A DNA stretch of 5,310 nucleotides from an uncultured Treponema sp. (GTDB taxonomy: Bacteria; Spirochaetota; Spirochaetia; Treponematales; Treponemataceae), in the NCBI GenBank assembly GCA_905372345.1, contig CAJPPE010000141.1, positions 1 through 5,310 of the forward strand. The letters run 5' to 3'. Positions 1 through 5,310 of this stretch are shown here, piece after piece. The notes beneath the pieces are model-generated. The model did not search any database, was not told the DNA's origin, and saw only the letters and a program-made list of their open reading frames with translations. The translations under genes were made by a program, and so were the position numbers. The first letter of the stretch is position 1, and the number at the start of each line of letters is the position of its first letter.

Positions 1-15
1 CTATAAGAATTATAG
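1..15. repeat. short AT-rich inverted repeat before the transporter gene
   Basis: CTATAA (1-6) and TTATAG (10-15) are exact reverse complements around a 3-base GAA spacer. The right arm runs into the purine-rich ribosome binding site of the first gene. It could be a weak RNA hairpin near the ribosome binding site or half of an operator, but a 6-bp AT-only repeat can easily arise by chance in such DNA. The window begins exactly at its left edge, so any extension cannot be seen. Confidence 0.3.
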
Positions 16-20
16 AGAGG
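14..20 (+). promoter_or_regulatory. ribosome binding site of the C39 ABC transporter
   Basis: AGAGAGG ends 5 bases before the ATG at 26. It is a moderately good Shine-Dalgarno match and supports that start. The promoter of the operon is not in the window. Confidence 0.65.
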
Positions 21-25
21 TATAT

Positions 26-2185
26 ATGAAAAATATAATTTTACAAAAAAACCGCGAGGATTGCGGAGCTGCATGTATTGCAAATATATGCAGACATTAT
101 GGGAAGCCTATCGATATAGGCAAGATAAGAAGGCTGTTTCAAAGCGGATCAAGAGAAAGTTCCGGTCTCGGTATTATTAATGCTGCCGAAACCTTAGGTT
201 TTTCATGCCGAGGGGCTGTTTCTGAATCAAAAGAGATTCCCAAAGACATTCCCATGCCCTTTATTGCTCACACTATGATGGGGAATGATAACCACTATCT
301 TATCGTTTGTAGATCGGATTCAAAGTATGTTTATTTGCAGGATCCTTCCGAAGGATATAAAAAAATAAACATAGAGATTTTTCAAAAAAATTGGACGGGT
401 GTGTTTTTTATACTTTTGCCCCATCCGGATTTTTCAGACAAGGGTTCTTCATCAAAGGGTTTAACCAGATTTCTGCCTATTTTAAGGTCTCACAAAAAGA
501 TATGCGCAGAAATTTTAATTGCGAGCGTTATTTTATCTTTTTTGGGCATTATTAGTGCGTTTTATTTTAGGTTTTTGATTGATGAAGTGCTAAGTTCCAA
601 TTTAAGAGAGACTCTTACCGGTTTTTCGGTAGGTTTTTTGGGTGTAATTATTTTTAGAAGCCTTTTGGGCTTGGCCAGAAATCAGCTGCTAATGAGTATG
701 AGTTATAAGATTGATACGGTTTTGGTGTATCGATATTTTGAGCATATTCTTCATCTGCCGATGCGCTTTTTTACCGGAAAAAAGACCGGAGAGCTTGTTG
801 CAAGAATGAACGATACGGTTACGATAAGGCAGGTTATTTCCGCTACGGCCTTGACCGTTGTTTTAGACTCCTTGATGCTTATTTTCGGAGCAATATTTTT
901 AATTTCTCTCGGTTCCAACTTACTTGTTGCAGCCCTTGTGCCTGTGGTGGTAAGTTCGGTTTTGGTATGGTTTTATGCAAGGCCTTATCAAAAAATGATA
1001 AGGGCCAGAGCCTCTGCAGAGGCGGAAAAACACTCCTGTATTGTCGAAAGCCTAAACGGAATAGCTACAATCAAGGCCTTGGGAGCCGAATCTAAGGCCC
1101 TTGAAAGAGCCGAGTTTAAAATCGTAAATGCCATCCGAAAGGGTATCAAACTTGCATCTTTTTCCAATTATCAAAACAGCCTCCAAAATTTTATCGGAAG
1201 ATGCGGAACCTTGGCTATTTATTGGCTTGGAAGTTTAAATATCTTAAACGGTTCAATGTCTTTAGGCCAATTAATTTCCTTTGTCATCCTTTCGGGCTAT
1301 TTTTTGGATCCTCTTGCAAGACTTTTAACCCTTCAGCCCCAGCTTCAAGAGGCCTATGTTGCAGCAGAAAGGCTTGCCGAAATCTTTGATGAAAAAACCG
1401 AAGAAAATTTAGATGATGGAAAAATCGAATCGGATGGTCTTGCTGGCAAAATCGATATAAAAAATTTATCCTTCGGCTATGATATTCACTCAAAGAATTT
1501 GAAGAACATAAATTTAAGTATAAATCCCGGGGAAAGGGTCGCCTTCGTCGGTTCTTCAGGTTCCGGCAAGACCACCCTTGCAAAGCTTTTGATGAAATTT
1601 TATTCTGCACAGGAAGGGGATATTTTTGTAGACGATATAAACCTAAAAGACTTAAAAAACGATTCTTACCGTAAGCAAATAGGCTATGTTCCTCAGGATA
1701 TTTTATTGTTTTCCGGTACGATAGCGGAAAACATAAACTGGAGTTCGGGAAACGGCGATTATAGACGGATGATGACCGCTGCCGAAATATCGAGAGCTGC
1801 TTCCTTTATCGAGTCTATGCCTAATAGGTACAATACCCTTGTCGGGGAGCAAGGCACCACCCTTTCAGGAGGAGAAAGGCAGCGTATAGCTATTGCCCGC
1901 ATTCTTTTGCATAACCCCTCCATGCTGATTTTGGATGAGGCTACTTCCGCCTTAGACGGAATTTCGGAAGCAGAAATTTTGAGTACCCTCAAAGAAATCA
2001 GTGCAGGCCGTACTTCGATAATCATAGCTCACAGATTAAGCTCTATCAAAGACTGCGATAAAATCTTCGTGTTTGATAAGGGGGAAATAGCCGAGGCGGG
2101 AACACACGCAGACTTGCTCGAAAAAGATGGGGTTTATTCAAGATTATGGGAAACACAAAATAACGTAGAGGAGGTTGTAGCATGA
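26..2185 (+). CDS. peptidase-containing ABC transporter (C39 family), peptide export and leader processing
   Basis: This 719-residue protein is an inner-membrane exporter of the bacteriocin/microcin type, which cleaves the leader from a small peptide and pumps the peptide out. Residues 1 to about 130 form the C39 cysteine protease domain, with oxyanion glutamine Q7, catalytic C13 in the DCGAAC motif, H90 in NHY and D106 in QDP. About 150-440 is the exporter membrane domain with six predicted helices (near 162-184, 196-216, 270-296, 298-317, 388-408, 414-434) and the family's FFTGKKTGELVAR segment. About 475-719 is the ATPase, with A-loop Y485, Walker A GSSGSGKT (509-516), Q-loop Q557, signature LSGGE (613-617), Walker B LILDE (634-638), D-loop SALD and switch H669. 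Length is normal for the family and no key residue is missing, so protease and ATPase both look active. The start fits because C39 domains begin a few residues before the QxxxxxC motif. It overlaps the adaptor gene by 4 bases. The substrate is unknown; a double-glycine leader is expected from the family, not seen. Confidence 0.95.
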   Translation: MKNIILQKNREDCGAACIANICRHYGKPIDIGKIRRLFQSGSRESSGLGIINAAETLGFSCRGAVSESKEIPKDIPMPFIAHTMMGNDNHYLIVCRSDSKYVYLQDPSEGYKKINIEIFQKNWTGVFFILLPHPDFSDKGSSSKGLTRFLPILRSHKKICAEILIASVILSFLGIISAFYFRFLIDEVLSSNLRETLTGFSVGFLGVIIFRSLLGLARNQLLMSMSYKIDTVLVYRYFEHILHLPMRFFTGKKTGELVARMNDTVTIRQVISATALTVVLDSLMLIFGAIFLISLGSNLLVAALVPVVVSSVLVWFYARPYQKMIRARASAEAEKHSCIVESLNGIATIKALGAESKALERAEFKIVNAIRKGIKLASFSNYQNSLQNFIGRCGTLAIYWLGSLNILNGSMSLGQLISFVILSGYFLDPLARLLTLQPQLQEAYVAAERLAEIFDEKTEENLDDGKIESDGLAGKIDIKNLSFGYDIHSKNLKNINLSINPGERVAFVGSSGSGKTTLAKLLMKFYSAQEGDIFVDDINLKDLKNDSYRKQIGYVPQDILLFSGTIAENINWSSGNGDYRRMMTAAEISRAASFIESMPNRYNTLVGEQGTTLSGGERQRIAIARILLHNPSMLILDEATSALDGISEAEILSTLKEISAGRTSIIIAHRLSSIKDCDKIFVFDKGEIAEAGTHADLLEKDGVYSRLWETQNNVEEVVA
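2167..2174 (+). promoter_or_regulatory. strong ribosome binding site inside the transporter gene's 3' end
   Basis: AGAGGAGG lies 7 bases before the ATG at 2182 and within the last codons of the transporter gene. It is close to the full anti-Shine-Dalgarno complement. It fixes the adaptor start at the ATGA overlap (2182-2185) and suggests coupled translation. Confidence 0.75.
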
Positions 2186-3321
2186 AATCCATTTTATATG
2201 TTGAGGATTTAACTTATACAGGAGAGGTGCTTCAAGAACAAAAAACGGGAATTTTCAGTTCCGTAATTTCAATTATCTGCCTTTTGGCTCTTTGTACCGC
2301 TGTTTGGCTTATTCTAGGAAAAAAGGAAGAAGTTGTAAGGGCAGCAGGAATGGTGCGTCCTATCGAAAACCTTTCCTTTGTAAAAGCTTTTACGGCAGGA
2401 AAAATACAAAACATTCACTTTACTTCAGGTCAGCACATCGAAAAAGGAGACCGGCTTTTAAGTATTGACGATACGGTTGTCCAAAAGGAAAGGCAGAATC
2501 TTGAGGCTCTGATTCTTAAAACCGAGCAAAAAATTAGAGATGCTGAAGCGTGTATTAAAAGTGCTGAAAAAGATGTAATGCTTGTACAGCCTGAAAGAGC
2601 AATAGCCTATAAACGTATGAAAAATTACTTTTTAACTAAAACTAATCTGGAAAAAGCTTTGAAGCTAAATTCCCAATTACTTGAAGAAGAAAAGGCTCTT
2701 CCCGACTTTAGTTTAGCAAGTAAAAAACTTGAAGTTCTTAGTTTAAACATTGAAAAAAATAAAAGTGATTTGGAGCAATACAAAACTTCTTTTTTCCATG
2801 CTCTTCTCAGCGAAAAAGAAACCTTGGAAATTCATAAAGAAAATCTGCAAACTTCTCTTTTTAAAGTAAAAGAAAGCTTAAAACTTTTTACAGTCTATGC
2901 TCCGATTTCGGGCGAGGTGCAGGAAATTTCATCTCTTAACTGCGGGGATAATGTTTTTAGCGGCCAAGAAATATTAAAGATTGTACCTTCCTCAAGTGAA
3001 AACATTAGGGTTGTGTTAAGACTGCCTTCTTCAAAGGCGGGGCTTGTAAGAGAGGACATGAAGGTTCGTTTAAAATTTCCGGCCTTTCCACACCACGAAT
3101 TCGGCAGCCTTGACGGGCAAGTGGAAACCATCCTTCCCGATGTTTTTTTGGGAGCAAAAAGTTCCGAATATGCCGTCTTTGTAAAATTAAATGGTAATAC
3201 CTTGCCGGACAAAAAGGGTATGGCTCATTTTTTAAAAGTCGGATTGGATGCCGAGGCATCAATAATCACCGAAACAGGGTCTATCCTGTCATTTATACTA
3301 AAAAGATTGGAGGTAAAATGA
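2182..3321 (+). CDS. HlyD-family periplasmic adaptor (membrane fusion protein) of a type I secretion system
   Basis: This 379-residue protein is the bridge between an inner-membrane ABC exporter and an outer-membrane channel. A short cytoplasmic N-terminus (about 1-25) leads into one membrane helix (about 26-46). The first half of a lipoyl-like domain follows (about 57-98, including TAGKIQNIHFTSGQHIEKGD). A charged helical stretch (about 99-233) is predicted to form the periplasmic coiled-coil hairpin. The second lipoyl half (about 236-270, with VYAPISGEVQ) and a beta-barrel-like C-terminal part (about 275-360) complete the HlyD layout. The C-terminal GLDAEASIITETGSILSFILKRL resembles the end of RTX/colicin V adaptors. 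At 379 residues it is shorter than E. coli HlyD (478) and near CvaA-type adaptors, which fits a partner of a C39 transporter. It overlaps both neighbours by 4 bases. Family assignment is by pattern; sequence identity to known members is probably low. Confidence 0.9.
   Translation: MKSILYVEDLTYTGEVLQEQKTGIFSSVISIICLLALCTAVWLILGKKEEVVRAAGMVRPIENLSFVKAFTAGKIQNIHFTSGQHIEKGDRLLSIDDTVVQKERQNLEALILKTEQKIRDAEACIKSAEKDVMLVQPERAIAYKRMKNYFLTKTNLEKALKLNSQLLEEEKALPDFSLASKKLEVLSLNIEKNKSDLEQYKTSFFHALLSEKETLEIHKENLQTSLFKVKESLKLFTVYAPISGEVQEISSLNCGDNVFSGQEILKIVPSSSENIRVVLRLPSSKAGLVREDMKVRLKFPAFPHHEFGSLDGQVETILPDVFLGAKSSEYAVFVKLNGNTLPDKKGMAHFLKVGLDAEASIITETGSILSFILKRLEVK
3307..3313 (+). promoter_or_regulatory. 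ribosome binding site of the TolC-like gene
   Basis: TTGGAGG lies within the last codons of the adaptor gene, 4 bases before the ATG at 3318. It supports the start at the ATGA overlap (3318-3321), which is also the start that yields a signal peptide. Confidence 0.65.
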
Positions 3322-4727
3322 AAAAGTTTGTATTAAATATAATTTTTAGTCTTATTTTATTTTATGTTCATGCTGAAACAAAAACGCAAGTCGGGATAAA
3401 CGAGTTTTTTGACAAGTTAAATCCCCTAATCGAAAAAAGTCAACAATATAAAAAAATGGAATTGAGTTTTAAGCTGAATGAGATGAGTCTGCTTTCGGAA
3501 TTTGCAAGCTGGATGCCTTTTCCATATCTTGATTTAAATACTTCCGTTTCAGGTGCGAAGAACGATAAGCACTATAACGGTCTTGATATTGCTGCATCCT
3601 TAGGGATCAGTCAAAAGCTTCCTCTGGGAATGAACCTTAATCTTACAAGTAAGCAATCATGCGGAATCTTTTTCGACCATAAACCGGACTATTCCTATAA
3701 ATTCAGCTCTTCTGCCGGCTTAAGTGTTCCGCTTTGGTTTATGGCTCCTTCTGCCTTGCCTGATTTTATAAAGCAGGATTTCGGTCTTTATCAAAAGAAA
3801 AGGCGGCTTTCCATGCTAGAAAGAGATAAGAATAAAAAAGCCTTGATTATTAAAATGATTTCGGCGATAGGCTCGGAAAAAATCTTAAAGAAAAAGATAG
3901 AACTCCTGAAAAATGTACAAAGTTGGAACATCGAAGAAAAAGAGAAAAACGAAATTTTGTTTTCGCAAGGAAAGCTTTCCGTCTTGGATTTTTCTGAAAA
4001 GAACAAAAAGATTCGGCAAGAGGAAATTTTACTGTTTCAAACCGAACAAAGCTATGAAGTTCTTATGGGCGAAATAGAAGCTATGGGTTTAAGCTTTAGT
4101 GATTTAAACGAGGATATTGATTCTTGGCTTGATTTTTTTGAAAAATTTGCCTTTTATCTTCAAAGAGAAGCATCAGCCGGGGATGAGTTAAAACTTTTAC
4201 AGCATGAGATTTCGTGGATGCAGTCGGCTAGAAATTTTAATAATAGTATTCCAAAGTTTTTTTTCTCTTTCGGTGCTGATGTGCTTCCTTCGAAAGGCTC
4301 TTATCAGTCTTTTCCGGCTGCCTTTACGGGCTATTGGAAGGATAATCCTAGGCTTAAATGGTCGGTATCCATGAATTTAAGGATAAATCTTTCTCCATTG
4401 CATGATGATTTTAGGCTGAATAAAAACTTTACAATTTTAAAAGAAATCAACTCTTTGGATGAGGCTTTTTTAAGACACAGCCTTGAAGAAGAAAAAAACA
4501 AAGGATTAAAAAATATAGAAAAATCTCTGTTTACATCCGAAATATCAAAGTCCGCCCTTGAAATTCAAAAAAAGTACTTTACCCTTGCCGCAGAGCTCTA
4601 TAAGCAGGGAAAAAACAGTATTCACGAATTAGATGCTGCAAAAAACCTCTTAAAAGAAACCGAAATAAATTATTATGTTGAAAGGTTTTCTCATATTTTG
4701 AACGTTTTGCAGATTTATAACTTTTAA
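3318..4727 (+). CDS. TolC-like outer membrane efflux protein, channel of the type I secretion system
   Basis: This 469-residue exported protein is probably the outer-membrane channel-tunnel that docks on the HlyD adaptor. Residues 1-19 look like a Sec signal peptide (MKK, hydrophobic core, cleavage likely after VHA). There is no lipobox cysteine, so it is not predicted to be a lipoprotein. The rest shows the two-repeat TolC plan. Helix-rich segments (about 30-65, 155-256, 265-308, 370-465) alternate with two alternating polar/hydrophobic strand regions (about 68-140 and 312-360) that would supply the barrel. Each repeat carries the family-like pattern of a helix, a short G-containing turn and a further helix: LFSQGKLSVLDF (215-226) and LYKQGKNSIHELDAAK (427-442). 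The chain ends in phenylalanine (YNF), as many outer-membrane barrel proteins do. Length is close to E. coli TolC (493). It is last in the operon and is followed by terminator hairpins. The family call rests on architecture and gene context more than on sequence identity. Confidence 0.85.
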   Translation: MKKFVLNIIFSLILFYVHAETKTQVGINEFFDKLNPLIEKSQQYKKMELSFKLNEMSLLSEFASWMPFPYLDLNTSVSGAKNDKHYNGLDIAASLGISQKLPLGMNLNLTSKQSCGIFFDHKPDYSYKFSSSAGLSVPLWFMAPSALPDFIKQDFGLYQKKRRLSMLERDKNKKALIIKMISAIGSEKILKKKIELLKNVQSWNIEEKEKNEILFSQGKLSVLDFSEKNKKIRQEEILLFQTEQSYEVLMGEIEAMGLSFSDLNEDIDSWLDFFEKFAFYLQREASAGDELKLLQHEISWMQSARNFNNSIPKFFFSFGADVLPSKGSYQSFPAAFTGYWKDNPRLKWSVSMNLRINLSPLHDDFRLNKNFTILKEINSLDEAFLRHSLEEEKNKGLKNIEKSLFTSEISKSALEIQKKYFTLAAELYKQGKNSIHELDAAKNLLKETEINYYVERFSHILNVLQIYNF

Positions 4728-4770
4728 AGGTGCCGGAATTTTTAAGTTTATTCGTGCGGAGGGGTTAATA
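4728..4770. other. short AT-rich spacer after the secretion operon
   Basis: No convincing gene or RNA is visible here. Its right end contains GGGG (4761-4764), which can pair with the CCCC at 4771-4774 and so compete with the hairpin that follows. Confidence 0.4.
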
Positions 4771-4790
4771 CCCCGACGCTTGCGTCGGGG
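4771..4790 (+). terminator. GC-rich hairpin after the operon: possible terminator or dispersed palindromic repeat
   Basis: CCCCGACG (4771-4778) pairs perfectly with CGTCGGGG (4783-4790) around the loop CTTG, an 8-bp GC-rich stem closed by a tetraloop of a known stable class. The tail TTGTTGATTCTTT is only moderately U-rich, so termination here may be partial. It begins 43 bases after the TolC-like stop codon. GC content is far above the surroundings, which also suits a dispersed intergenic palindrome. The hairpin is certain as a sequence feature; its role is inferred. Confidence 0.6.
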
Positions 4791-4803
4791 TTGTTGATTC
4801 TTT

Positions 4804-4850
4804 AAAATCAGGCATTCTTTCTTTTTAAGGAATGTCTGATTTTATTTCTA
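4804..4850 (+). terminator. intrinsic terminator with long A/U-flanked stem
   Basis: Positions 4804-4820 pair with 4827-4843 over 17 base pairs including two G-U pairs, around a 6-base CTTTTT loop. The 5' arm begins AAAATCAG and the 3' arm ends CTGATTTT, followed by ATTTCTAATTT. The A-run before and the U-rich run after are typical of a Rho-independent terminator. On the other strand the tail is TTTT and then A-rich, so some bidirectional action is possible, but no gene faces it within the window. It separates the secretion operon from the promoter about 30 bases downstream. Confidence 0.85.
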
Positions 4851-4877
4851 ATTTCGTTAAAATTCCATGTCAAGCTA

Positions 4878-4906
4878 TTGACAAAAAATACTCGATTTGA
4901 TAAAAT
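4878..4906 (+). promoter_or_regulatory. sigma-70-type promoter of the tRNA-Thr/rpmG operon
   Basis: The -35 box TTGACA (4878-4883) is a perfect consensus and is followed, after exactly 17 bases, by the -10 box TAAAAT (4901-4906, five of six consensus bases). Transcription would start near 4912-4914, leaving about 20 bases of leader before the tRNA. Upstream DNA (4844-4864) is A/T-rich and could act as an UP element. Such a strong promoter fits stable RNA and ribosomal protein genes. Confidence 0.85.
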
Positions 4907-4932
4907 GCTTGAACCTATTTTGTTGGCATTTT

Positions 4933-5005
4933 GCTCCTGTAGCTCAGTCGGCAGAGCACAACCATGGTAAGGTTGGGGTCAGCAGTTCAATTCTGCTCGG
5001 GAGCT
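4933..5005 (+). tRNA. tRNA-Thr, anticodon GGU
   Basis: A full 73-base cloverleaf can be folded by hand. The acceptor stem is GCTCCTG (4933-4939) with CGGGAGC (4998-5004), including one G-U pair. The D stem is GCTC/GAGC (4942-4945, 4954-4957). The anticodon stem is CAACC/GGTTG (4959-4963, 4971-4975) with loop ATGGTAA, giving anticodon GGT at 4966-4968. The variable loop is GGGTC, and the T arm is AGCAG-TTCAATT-CTGCT (4981-4997). The discriminator is U (5005), as often seen in threonine tRNAs. No CCA is encoded, since TTTCGG follows, so the end must be added by tRNA nucleotidyltransferase. It reads ACC and ACU codons and is the first gene of the housekeeping transcript with rpmG. Confidence 0.95.
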
Positions 5006-5033
5006 TTTCGGAAACAATGACCTAGAATTTTGC

Positions 5034-5039
5034 GGAGGG
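5034..5039 (+). promoter_or_regulatory. ribosome binding site of rpmG
   Basis: GGAGGG lies 7 bases before the ATG at 5047. This strong site fixes the start of the small gene and matches the expected MAKK N-terminus of L33. Confidence 0.8.
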
Positions 5040-5046
5040 TAAAGTA

Positions 5047-5217
5047 ATGGCTAAAAAGACAGCTGTAGAGCTCATAGCTCTTCAATGCAGCGAATGTAAG
5101 AGAAGAAATTATACTACATCTAAGAACAGAAAAAATGTTCAGGGTAAACTTGAATTGATGAAGTATTGTTCTTTTGATCGCAAGCATACATTGCATAAGG
5201 AAACAAAGATAAAGTAG
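5047..5217 (+). CDS. rpmG: 50S ribosomal protein L33
   Basis: A 56-residue basic protein of the large ribosomal subunit, reading [20 protein letters not shown] at the start and ending HKETKIK before a TAG stop. The [19 protein letters not shown] and HKE-K segments are L33 hallmarks, and the length is normal for the family. The zinc-ribbon pattern is unusual. The first knuckle is intact (C14-x-x-C17), but the second reads C41-S-F-D44, with aspartate where zinc-binding forms have cysteine. The protein is thus intermediate between the four-cysteine (C+) and cysteine-free (C-) forms. It sits 41 bases after tRNA-Thr and 38 bases before tRNA-Trp, with no separate promoter seen, so all three are probably transcribed together. 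The order rpmG, tRNA-Trp, secE, nusG is common in bacteria. Confidence 0.97.
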   Translation: MAKKTAVELIALQCSECKRRNYTTSKNRKNVQGKLELMKYCSFDRKHTLHKETKIK

Positions 5218-5223
5218 TCGAAT

Positions 5224-5250
5224 AAGTCCGTGCCGGTAGGCTGCGGGCTT
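5224..5250 (+). other. stem-loop between rpmG and tRNA-Trp, possible processing site
   Basis: AAGTCCG (5224-5230) pairs with CGGGCTT (5244-5250, one G-U), and inside it GCC (5232-5234) pairs with GGC (5239-5241) around a GGTA loop. CAATT and the tRNA follow instead of a U-run, so this is not a standard terminator. It may protect the 3' end of the rpmG message or mark a cleavage site that separates message from tRNA. The fold is visible; the role is inferred. Confidence 0.5.
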
Positions 5251-5255
5251 CAATT

Positions 5256-5310
5256 AGGTCAGTAGCTCCAATGGTAGAGCGTCGGTCTCCAAAACCGAAT
5301 GTTGAGGGTT
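5256..5310 (+). tRNA. tRNA-Trp, anticodon CCA (partial, cut by window end)
   Basis: The 5' acceptor strand AGGTCAG (5256-5262), D arm GCTC/GAGC (5265-5268, 5277-5280) and anticodon stem TCGGT/ACCGA (5282-5286, 5294-5298) with loop CTCCAAA are all present, giving anticodon CCA at 5289-5291. The variable loop ATGTT and the 5' T-stem strand GAGGG (5304-5308) follow, and the window ends in the T loop. The missing 18 or so bases should hold the complementary CCCTC and CTGACCT strands. The order L33, tRNA-Trp is a widely conserved arrangement and usually precedes secE and nusG. Confidence 0.93.

Noticed and set aside
1201..1389. 62-codon forward frame in the ABC transporter, considered as a possible small substrate peptide
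   Set aside because: It is inside the conserved membrane domain in another frame, lacks a convincing double-glycine leader, and no strong ribosome binding site was noted.
1284..1610. 108-codon reverse-strand frame within the ABC transporter gene
   Set aside because: It lies wholly inside the transporter gene and its translation is low-complexity (R, F, L, H rich), typical of a shadow frame.
2895..3262. Two overlapping reverse-strand frames within the adaptor gene
   Set aside because: Both are covered by a well-supported HlyD-like gene and neither resembles a known protein or has a plausible leader-peptide pattern.
4728..4932. Possible small peptide gene or riboswitch between the TolC-like gene and tRNA-Thr
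   Set aside because: No start with a ribosome binding site and meaningful frame was found. The space is accounted for by two hairpins and a promoter, and the expected leader before the tRNA is only about 20 bases, too short for a riboswitch or T-box.
4987..5253. 88-codon reverse-strand reading frame across rpmG and the end of tRNA-Thr
   Set aside because: It is antisense to a clear L33 gene and overlaps a tRNA, and its translation shows no family features.

Overview
This is AT-rich, tightly packed bacterial DNA, most likely from a spirochaete of the genus Treponema (oral, T. denticola-like). The genus is an inference from base composition, the double-membrane export genes and the style of the ribosomal protein L33. 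All genes read left to right on the + strand. No transposon, CRISPR array or phage gene was seen.

Region 1 (1-4727) is a three-gene operon joined by two 4-base ATGA stop/start overlaps. It encodes, in order, a peptidase-containing ABC transporter (C39 protease, six-helix membrane domain and ATPase), a HlyD-type periplasmic adaptor, and a TolC-like outer-membrane channel with a Sec signal peptide. Together these make a complete type I peptide secretion machine. The C39 domain should cut a double-glycine-type leader from a small peptide, the ATPase domain should power its export, and the adaptor and channel should carry it across the periplasm and outer membrane. All diagnostic catalytic residues are present. 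No substrate peptide or immunity gene is visible here. The operon's promoter, and perhaps the substrate, lie left of position 1.

Region 2 (4728-4932) is the boundary. It holds a GC-rich hairpin that may be a dispersed repeat, a long U-tailed intrinsic terminator, and a near-consensus sigma-70 promoter.

Region 3 (4933-5310) is housekeeping: tRNA-Thr(GGU), rpmG (ribosomal protein L33), a small stem-loop, and the first three-quarters of tRNA-Trp(CCA), cut by the window end. In many bacteria this block leads into secE-nusG-rplK, so those genes probably follow. The window therefore joins an accessory secretion operon to a core translation operon, with termination signals insulating the two.
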